Shown here in pieces: positions 7,227 to 11,996 of a stretch of DNA of 13,463 nucleotides. This DNA is from an uncultured Candidatus Saccharibacteria bacterium. GTDB taxonomy: Bacteria > Patescibacteriota > Saccharimonadia > Saccharimonadales > Saccharimonadaceae. The stretch covers positions 1 through 13,463 of the forward strand of contig CAMXZF010000013.1 in assembly GCA_947253405.1 (NCBI GenBank), given 5' to 3'. The stretch's first letter is position 1. Each line of letters begins with the position of its first letter. The notes beneath the pieces are model-generated. The model was given only the letters and a program-made list of their open reading frames with translations. It did no database searches and was not told the DNA's origin. A program made the translations under genes and the position numbers.

Positions 7227-7235
7227 ACTTTAGCA
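7227..7235 (-). promoter_or_regulatory. Extended -10 promoter of the lamin-tail gene
   Basis: TG-c-TAAAGT on the minus strand. The predicted start is near 7220, leaving a leader of about 19 nt with no visible Shine-Dalgarno. This placement supports the ATG at 7201 over the upstream TTG at 7255, which would lie outside the transcript. Confidence 0.45.
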
Positions 7236-7245
7236 CTGCTTGTTA

Positions 7246-7287
7246 GCTTAAGCAAGAATAATTAGATAAGTAGCAAAACGCTTAAGC
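7246..7287. repeat. Pair of GCTTAAGC palindromes in the divergent control region
   Basis: Identical 8-bp palindromes at 7246-7253 and 7280-7287, 34 bp apart, lie between the divergent lamin-tail and coiled-coil genes. The second abuts the -35 of the coiled-coil gene; the first is just upstream of the lamin-tail -10. They may be paired sites for a dimeric regulator, but this is inference. Confidence 0.4.
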
Positions 7288-7316
7288 TTGCAAATAACCA
7301 GATAATATTTTAATAT
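7288..7316 (+). promoter_or_regulatory. Sigma70-type promoter of the coiled-coil gene
   Basis: TTGCAA (7288-7293), a 17-nt spacer and TAATAT (7311-7316), each four of six to consensus. The predicted start is near 7323, giving a leader of about 54 nt that begins with the inverted repeat at 7326-7339. Confidence 0.5.
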
Positions 7317-7325
7317 ACGGACATT

Positions 7326-7339
7326 CAAACGCTCGTTTG
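7326..7339. promoter_or_regulatory. 14-bp operator-like palindrome at the predicted transcription start
   Basis: CAAACG-CT-CGTTTG is a perfect inverted repeat, extended by ACAT(t) and ATGT with one bulged base (7321-7343). It covers about +1 to +20 of the coiled-coil gene, where a bound repressor would block transcription. Its spacing resembles the Gram-positive LexA/DinR box (CGAAC-N4-GTTCG), but each half differs by one base, so SOS control is only a possibility. It could also act as a 5'-UTR hairpin. Confidence 0.5.
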
Positions 7340-7376
7340 ATGTTCGTTTTTTGATCACAAGGGGAAGGTGATTAAA

Positions 7377-8222
7377 ATGCCAACTGATCAGACAATAAAG
7401 TATTTGGCTGATCGGGCGGAAAAAACGAAGACAATTTTTAACAATTTACAGAAGATAGCGGATGAATTTTCAACGCAAAAAGAAGCTTTAGATAGGTGCT
7501 ATTTGAAGCTAAGAGCATTGGAAAAGAATTGTGGCAACGCTTTTTTGGCTGTTAATACTGAATACAATCGGATGCAGTCATCTTTAATTAATGTTTGCCT
7601 ACGAGGTGACAGTCGCCAGCAGGTTCGTTATAAATACAACCGTAATATCAAGACGCTAGGACGTTTAGATAGGCGATTTTTTAAATTAAAAAAGCGGATT
7701 AATTATTATGAACAATTGTTAGATGAGACAAAATCTCGTTATGATCAAATATCACAAGAGATACTTGATTTAGCTAGTGTTGATTCATCTTACATTGAGC
7801 GTAATAATTATAAGGTTAAGTACGATAAGGAAGACCAAGTCTGTCATATTTATTATGGTGGATTGGGTGATAACCCTTCTGGTATTGGCCATGGCCATAT
7901 AATTCTAGCCGAAGATGGTTTTCTGCGTTATATGCGTGAGCCCTTTGCGGAACACGGCGAAGATAATCATTTAGAAAGTTTAGAGTACGATCAAGCTTCT
8001 GATCGAGCTATTAGTCTAAAGCCAATGCGAGATATTTTTCTGCATTGCAGAATGAATGGTCGACCAGTAAGGTTGTATATTCATCCTGTTAATAAAGGAA
8101 GCGTAAGAGTATTTATTTATCATAGAAATGAAGTGTTAACTAATGATGATAGTCCTATCTGCGTATATGAAAAAATTGTTTTCGAAAAGCCCGCCAGTGC
8201 GTTAGTTAAAATTGCTATTTAA
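7377..8222 (+). CDS. Coiled-coil protein with a GxGHGH-containing C-terminal domain, function unknown
   Basis: The ATG at 7377 is chosen over the in-frame GTG at 7368 because GGGGAAGG lies 8 nt before it. The 281-residue product begins with a long charged helical region (about 7-132) rich in K/R/E/Q with heptad-like hydrophobics, likely a coiled coil. A compact beta-rich C-terminal domain follows, with IYYGGLGD (near 158-165), GIGHGHIIL (169-177) and several aromatic strands (VRLYIHP, VRVFIYH). No signal peptide or membrane segment is seen, so it is probably cytoplasmic. I cannot name the family. The GHGH cluster might bind metal or be catalytic, but no nuclease or protease signature is complete. 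It is a single-gene unit with its own promoter, an operator-like palindrome and a strong terminator. Confidence 0.85.
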   Translation: MPTDQTIKYLADRAEKTKTIFNNLQKIADEFSTQKEALDRCYLKLRALEKNCGNAFLAVNTEYNRMQSSLINVCLRGDSRQQVRYKYNRNIKTLGRLDRRFFKLKKRINYYEQLLDETKSRYDQISQEILDLASVDSSYIERNNYKVKYDKEDQVCHIYYGGLGDNPSGIGHGHIILAEDGFLRYMREPFAEHGEDNHLESLEYDQASDRAISLKPMRDIFLHCRMNGRPVRLYIHPVNKGSVRVFIYHRNEVLTNDDSPICVYEKIVFEKPASALVKIAI

Positions 8223-8242
8223 TAGCTAGTTTTAACCTAACA

Positions 8243-8278
8243 CCCCGTCACACTTTGGTGTGACGGGGATTTTCTTTT
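8243..8278 (+). terminator. Strong intrinsic terminator after the coiled-coil gene
   Basis: A perfect 11-bp stem, CCCCGTCACAC/GTGTGACGGGG with loop TTTG, is followed by ATTTTCTTTT. It lies 20 nt after the TAA. It lacks a T-run on the minus strand, so it should work only rightward. Confidence 0.95.
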
Positions 8279-8283
8279 GCTTG

Positions 8284-8292
8284 TGCTATAAT
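8284..8292 (+). promoter_or_regulatory. Extended -10 promoter of tRNA-Arg
   Basis: TG-c-TATAAT, a perfect extended -10, with a predicted start near 8299, five bases before the mature tRNA. It begins just after the T-run of the preceding terminator, leaving no room for a separate -35. Confidence 0.75.
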
Positions 8293-8303
8293 TATTTTGA
8301 AAT

Positions 8304-8380
8304 GTCCCAGTAGCTCAGCGGATTAGAGCAGGTGGCTTCTATCCATCGTGTCGGGGGTTCGATTCCCTCCTGGGATACCA
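8304..8380 (+). tRNA. tRNA-Arg (anticodon UCU)
   Basis: A 77-nt cloverleaf with acceptor GTCCCAG/CTGGGAT (a G-U pair at 1-72), D-stem GCTC/GAGC with a 9-nt loop carrying GGA (A20, an arginine identity base), anticodon stem GGTGG/CCATC with loop CTTCTAT, T-stem GGGGG/CCCTC with loop TTCGATT, A73 and an encoded CCA. Positions 34-36 are TCT, reading AGA/AGG. It is a single-gene unit, convergent with the SGNH hydrolase gene, whose stop is only 4 nt away. Confidence 0.96.
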
Positions 8381-8384
8381 GATA

Positions 8385-9020
8385 TTATAAGTTTTTAATA
8401 TATTCGCTTAAATGATAAGCGAATTTTTTGTGGCTCTGCTTGTCCCAATGTAAATGATCTTGGCCGGTCTTGGTATATGCAGCCGGATTAATAAAATCGA
8501 GTTTGTGTTTTTTGGCAAATTCAGCCATTTTGGCGGGTAATTTTTGCATTTTTTCGTAACTAGCGAAGTTAAAGGCTTGATTAGCGGATAAGCCGGTAAT
8601 TGGATCAATAAAGCCGGAGCTAGCTGGGCAGGGTGCTATCAAAATTAAGCGGCTAGAAAACTTTTGACAGAGTTTAATATAGTGGGATAAGTGGTTGACA
8701 ATCTCGTCTGGGCTAGCGTTATTGAAATAGCGGGTATCATTAGTACCTAGCATAACTACTAAATAGTCGGGGTTATGACTAGCTAGTAGCGGTGCTAGCA
8801 TAGTGTAGCCATTGCAACACGGTCGAGCAGGATCTTCATCGTCAAATATAATAGTTCGCCCACAAAGACCCTCTTCGATAACGTTAAAGTCATCACCTAG
8901 GTGTTTAGCTAGTAAGTTGGTCCAGCGATCGTGATAGCCTAGTCGAGCACCAGTTTCGGGATCTTTACCATAGGTGTTGCTGTCGCCATAGCAGAGGATA
9001 GTTGTCGGCTCTTTTTTCAT
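8385..9020 (-). CDS. SGNH/GDSL-family hydrolase (arylesterase/acyltransferase-like)
   Basis: A serine hydrolase of the SGNH superfamily acting on esters or acyl groups. The four diagnostic blocks are present in the 211 residues: nucleophile S14 in CYGDSNTYG, G54 in EEGLCGRT, N94 in MLGTNDTRY, and the D188/H191 pair in QDHLHWD. EEGLxxRT, the long loop before the PLLASHNPD region and MLGTND resemble the Mycobacterium smegmatis arylesterase/acyltransferase MsAcT branch. No signal peptide is seen, so it is cytoplasmic. The natural substrate cannot be told; deacetylation of sugars, lipids or cell-wall precursors is possible. It is divergent from the GH13 gene with 59 nt between starts, so the two may share control. 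It has its own leaderless-type promoter. Its last codons overlap a terminator hairpin acting on the opposite strand. Confidence 0.92.
   Translation of the reverse strand: MKKEPTTILCYGDSNTYGKDPETGARLGYHDRWTNLLAKHLGDDFNVIEEGLCGRTIIFDDEDPARPCCNGYTMLAPLLASHNPDYLVVMLGTNDTRYFNNASPDEIVNHLSHYIKLCQKFSSRLILIAPCPASSGFIDPITGLSANQAFNFASYEKMQKLPAKMAEFAKKHKLDFINPAAYTKTGQDHLHWDKQSHKKFAYHLSEYIKNL
8402..8429 (+). terminator. tRNA-Arg terminator embedded in the SGNH hydrolase 3' coding end
   Basis: A perfect 9-bp stem, ATTCGCTTA/TAAGCGAAT (8402-8410, 8416-8424) with loop AATGA, is followed by TTTTT. It lies 21 nt after tRNA-Arg, reads rightward only, and falls wholly inside the last codons of the minus-strand hydrolase gene. 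Confidence 0.75.
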
Positions 9021-9030
9021 AGATATTTAT

Positions 9031-9039
9031 ATTATAGCA
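9031..9039 (-). promoter_or_regulatory. Extended -10 promoter of the SGNH hydrolase
   Basis: TG-c-TATAAT on the minus strand, a perfect extended -10. The predicted start is near 9024, four bases before the ATG at 9020, and there is no Shine-Dalgarno. Confidence 0.65.
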
Positions 9040-9061
9040 AGTCTTTTTACTAAAACGCTTA

Positions 9062-9070
9062 TGATAAGAT
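9062..9070 (+). promoter_or_regulatory. Extended -10 promoter of the GH13 gene
   Basis: TG-a-TAAGAT with a predicted start near 9077, three bases before the ATG at 9080; no Shine-Dalgarno. A short inverted repeat CTTAT-g-ATAAG (9058-9068) overlaps the box. Confidence 0.55.
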
Positions 9071-9079
9071 AGTTAATAG

Positions 9080-10816
9080 ATGGCAAAGTTGGGCGCAGAG
9101 TTTCATGATCGATTTACGATTTTTCGTGTGTGGTCACCATTTGCTAAGTCGATAGCGGTTCAGGGCGATTTTTCCGATTGGCAAGATATCGCCCTAGAAA
9201 AAGACAGTAACAATATTTGGTCCAAAAAAGTTAATCACGTTAAGGCAGGGCAAACCTATAAATATAAAATTTTGGGCCTTGACGATAATATTTATTATCG
9301 TAATGATCCTAGAGCATTAGCTTTGACAGATAGTGACGATGGCAAGAGTGTGGTGACAGATGGCCAGTTTGATTGGGAGGGATTAGAGAGTGTTGACATA
9401 GCCAGCAAAGATCAACAGATAATTTACGAGCTACATTTAGGCACTTTTAATCGCCCAGATGTGGCAACCACCGGATCATTTGCTAGTGCTATTGAAAAGT
9501 TGGATTATTTAAAAAGTCTAGGCGTTACTACTATCGAGCTAATGCCCATAACCTCGATGTCAACTAGTTACGGTTGGGGTTACGCACCGAACGCAATCTT
9601 TTCAGTAGAAAGCTTGTATGGTGGATCGTTTGGGTTAAAAAACTTTATTAAAGAAGCCCATCGTCGTGGCTTAGCGGTAATGTTGGATGTAATTTATAAT
9701 CATTTTTCTAATACTAACGATTTATGGAATTTTGACGGTTGGAATGAAAATGGCGGTGGTGGCATTTATTTCTACAATGACGACAGGGTTAAAACACCTT
9801 GGGGCGGGCGGCCTGATTATGGGCGCAAAGAAGTTCGAGACTTTATTTTAGACAATGTAGCAATGTGGCTAAACGACTACCATGTTGATGGATTTCGAAT
9901 CGATAGCACCATATATATGCGTAACATTTATGGCAACAATAGCGATCCAGCTAACGATATTCCTGATGCTTGGCGGCTAATGTCAGACATCACTAGTTTA
10001 GTGCGCAGAATCAAGCCAGATGCTTTAGTGATAGCCGAAGACTGTGCCGGCAACGCTATGATTACCGAAGACCAGCAAAATGGTGGGGCCGGTTTTGACT
10101 CGCAGTGGGATTTAGGCTTACCGCACGTTATTCGTGGGGCGCTATATCTACCCGGTGAACCGCACGGATTAAGTAATCTAGTGAATGTTATGCAGCAAAG
10201 TTTTAGTGGCGATTGGTCAAAGAGGATAGTTTTTGCTGATAGTCATGACACGGCGGCTAACGGTGGAGCAAGGATTATCGCTAGCGCTGTGGGTGAAACT
10301 AATACCAATAGCGTGTCGGCTAGGCGCATTGCTATACTTAGTTCGGCTATCGCATTAACCACCCCAGGCATACCTATGCTACTAGCTGGTTCTGAGTTTT
10401 TGCAAGGAGGTGATTTTAACGAGTGGCGGGCGCTGATTTGGTCTAATGCCGAAAAGTTTGCTGGTATTGTTGAAGCGCATAGGCATTTAATCGCTTTAAG
10501 AGCTAATCATCACAGCGATACAGCCGGTTTAGCTTCAAATTATCTTAATTTTTTAATGGTAGATGAAAATTGTAGGGTGTTAGTTTATCAAAGAGGTGAA
10601 GATAAGCAGCAGCCAGTGATTGTGGCGATTAACTTTAGCGGCCTTAAATGGAAAAATTATAATTTAAATTTGCCACCAGGTAATTGGCGAGTTAGGTTTA
10701 ATTCTTCTTGGCGAGGCTACTCAAAAGACTTTTCTGGTATTGATTTAGATATAGTTAATCAAAACTCAAAAATAACATTGGCACCACATCAGGTGTTGAT
10801 ATTAAGTAAGATATAA
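9080..10816 (+). CDS. GH13 alpha-amylase-family protein with CBM48, 1,4-alpha-glucan branching-enzyme-like
   Basis: Acts on alpha-1,4-glucans, probably as a branching enzyme in glycogen-type metabolism. The 578 residues start with a CBM48/E-set beta domain (about 8-95, with VWSPFAKSIAVQGDFSDW), then a GH13 TIM barrel: YELHLGTF (116-123), TTIELMPI (150-157), region I DVIYNHF (203-209), region II GFRIDST with nucleophile D275, region III VIAED with acid/base E320, and region IV FADSHDT with H389/D390. A C-terminal beta domain (about 485-578) closes it. The RPDYGRKEVR stretch and IYMRNIYG after the nucleophile match a branching-enzyme-like group common in cyanobacteria more than classical GlgB. 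That group usually has SHDE where this has SHDT. A maltooligosyl-trehalose trehalohydrolase is the main alternative. There is no signal peptide, so it is cytoplasmic. The stop is 7 nt before trxB-like. Confidence 0.88.
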   Translation: MAKLGAEFHDRFTIFRVWSPFAKSIAVQGDFSDWQDIALEKDSNNIWSKKVNHVKAGQTYKYKILGLDDNIYYRNDPRALALTDSDDGKSVVTDGQFDWEGLESVDIASKDQQIIYELHLGTFNRPDVATTGSFASAIEKLDYLKSLGVTTIELMPITSMSTSYGWGYAPNAIFSVESLYGGSFGLKNFIKEAHRRGLAVMLDVIYNHFSNTNDLWNFDGWNENGGGGIYFYNDDRVKTPWGGRPDYGRKEVRDFILDNVAMWLNDYHVDGFRIDSTIYMRNIYGNNSDPANDIPDAWRLMSDITSLVRRIKPDALVIAEDCAGNAMITEDQQNGGAGFDSQWDLGLPHVIRGALYLPGEPHGLSNLVNVMQQSFSGDWSKRIVFADSHDTAANGGARIIASAVGETNTNSVSARRIAILSSAIALTTPGIPMLLAGSEFLQGGDFNEWRALIWSNAEKFAGIVEAHRHLIALRANHHSDTAGLASNYLNFLMVDENCRVLVYQRGEDKQQPVIVAINFSGLKWKNYNLNLPPGNWRVRFNSSWRGYSKDFSGIDLDIVNQNSKITLAPHQVLILSKI

Positions 10817-10817
10817 T
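10812..10817 (+). promoter_or_regulatory. -10 box of the thioredoxin-reductase-like gene
   Basis: A perfect TATAAT overlapping the stop codon of the GH13 gene. Spacing puts transcription start exactly at the ATG (10824). No TG extension and no Shine-Dalgarno are present, so this would be a zero-leader transcript. Confidence 0.55.
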
Positions 10818-10823
10818 ATAGCT

Positions 10824-11765
10824 ATGAATGTAGACTATGATCTGGTGATAGTGGGCGCAGGTCCGAGCGCTTTAACGGCAGCACTTTATGCTGGTAGAGA
10901 AGGTATAAAGACCGCTATTGTCGAAAAAGCCTTAGTAGGTGGACTAATGGCAACGGTTGATAGGATCGAAAATTATCCAGGCTTCCCTAACAATATAACT
11001 GGACTTGATTTGTCGGCTGCCTTTGCTGCTCAAGCAGAAAAATTCAATACAACTATAAAGTTTGGCGAAGTAGAGGCAATTGAACCGATGAATGGCATCA
11101 TTAATGTTCATGTAGATACGGGTGATATTAAGGCTAAAAGCTGTTTAATCGCTAGTGGAGCAACTTATCGCAAATTAAATATACCGGGCGAGCGCAAATA
11201 TTATGCCAAAGGCGTACATTATTGCGCTACTTGTGACGGGGCTTTTTATAAAGGTAAAAGTATTGTTGTTATTGGTGGAGCTAACTCTGCTATACAAGAG
11301 ACCTTGTATTTAGCTAAGTTAGTTAAGCACGTAGACTTATTGGTGCGAAGTTATATAAAGGCAAGTGACTTATTACAAAAACAACTACAAACCTATTTAG
11401 ATAGTGGCCAAGTTACCTTGCATCAGGGCTGGGCGCCCAATGAAATTTTGGGCGATGGCAATATAGTTAACGGTGTAGAGGTATTTGCCTCTGATAATCA
11501 AGATAATTTAAAACGAATAGATTGCGATGGCGTATTTATCTTTGCCGGCACAACGCCGAATACTGATTTTTTGCAAAACTCCCATGTTGAGTTAGATAAC
11601 GGCAACTGTATTGTGGTAGATACTAATCTAGCTACTAATGTGCCGGGAGTATTTGCTAGCGGCGATGTACGATCGGGTGCCACTAAGCAGATTGTTAGTG
11701 CTGCTGGCGACGGCGCAACTGCGATTATGAGCATAAGGAATTATTTACAAAGTCAAAATGGCTAG
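10824..11765 (+). CDS. trxB: Thioredoxin reductase-like FAD-dependent disulfide oxidoreductase
   Basis: A low-molecular-weight thioredoxin reductase fold, 313 residues, normally passing electrons from NADPH through FAD and a CxxC pair to thioredoxin. Seen are the FAD-binding VIVGAGPSALTAALYA (8-23), the redox motif C134-A-T-C137 followed by D138, a nucleotide-binding VVIGGANSA (148-156), and the C-terminal FAD motif GVFASGDVRSG (275-285). One feature is odd: the NADPH-selecting HRRxxxR is replaced by VRSYIKA (174-180), and the second glycine motif is GGANSA, not GGGNSA. The 2'-phosphate contacts are therefore missing, and it may use NADH or another donor. It overlaps the next small gene by 8 nt. 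The symbol is by family and the electron donor is uncertain. Confidence 0.9.
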   Translation: MNVDYDLVIVGAGPSALTAALYAGREGIKTAIVEKALVGGLMATVDRIENYPGFPNNITGLDLSAAFAAQAEKFNTTIKFGEVEAIEPMNGIINVHVDTGDIKAKSCLIASGATYRKLNIPGERKYYAKGVHYCATCDGAFYKGKSIVVIGGANSAIQETLYLAKLVKHVDLLVRSYIKASDLLQKQLQTYLDSGQVTLHQGWAPNEILGDGNIVNGVEVFASDNQDNLKRIDCDGVFIFAGTTPNTDFLQNSHVELDNGNCIVVDTNLATNVPGVFASGDVRSGATKQIVSAAGDGATAIMSIRNYLQSQNG

Positions 11766-11958
11766 GCGTAAAAAGCAGCACTTTAATCAACCGCTAGAAG
11801 TAGCTAAATCTTGCGGGAAAAATCGCTATAAGTCAAAGGCCGAGGCCGACACTGTGGCGAGAGAGCAAGAGCTAGCTAGACTAGACTTTAGTTTAGAATT
11901 AAAATCCTACCATTGCATGTTTTGCGGTGGCTGGCATTTAACAAAAAAGCGCTTTTAG
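11758..11958 (+). CDS. Small zinc-finger-like protein, 66 residues
   Basis: A basic protein (start MARRKKQHF) with SCGKNRYKSKAEAD (18-31), a helical middle, and YHCMFCGGWHLTKK (51-64). The cysteines and the histidine of CxxCGGWHL resemble one half of a small zinc-binding module; C19 may contribute. Short proteins with this CGxWHLT ending are widespread in actinobacteria, phages and CPR genomes and have no established role that I know of. The ATG lies inside the last codons of trxB (ATGGCTAG overlap) with no Shine-Dalgarno, so translation is probably coupled to trxB. It ends in TAG-TGA. Confidence 0.75.
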   Translation: MARRKKQHFNQPLEVAKSCGKNRYKSKAEADTVAREQELARLDFSLELKSYHCMFCGGWHLTKKRF

Positions 11959-11969
11959 TGAGTACTATC

Positions 11970-11993
11970 TTAGCTATGGTAAAATATAGCTAA
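11970..11993. promoter_or_regulatory. 8-bp inverted repeat framing the hisS -10 box
   Basis: TTAGCTAT (11970-11977) and ATAGCTAA (11986-11993) are perfect complements separated by GGTAAAAT, which holds the -10. No T-run follows, so it is not a terminator. The geometry fits an operator for a dimeric protein that would occlude the promoter. Confidence 0.5.
11977..11985 (+). promoter_or_regulatory. Extended -10 promoter of hisS
   Basis: TG-g-TAAAAT with a predicted start near 11992, about five bases before the ATG at 11997. No Shine-Dalgarno precedes the ATG. Confidence 0.6.
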
Positions 11994-11996
11994 ATT

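Noticed and set aside
7202..7255. Upstream TTG start for the lamin-tail gene
   Set aside because: It would add 18 polar residues before a clear signal peptide, has no ribosome binding site, and lies upstream of the predicted transcription start.
7368..7376. GTG start for the coiled-coil gene
   Set aside because: The GTG lies inside the purine-rich Shine-Dalgarno region. The ATG at 7377 has correct spacing.
8243..8278. Attachment site or mobile element next to tRNA-Arg
   Set aside because: The inverted repeat is a normal terminator of the preceding gene. No integrase or duplicated tRNA end is present in the window.
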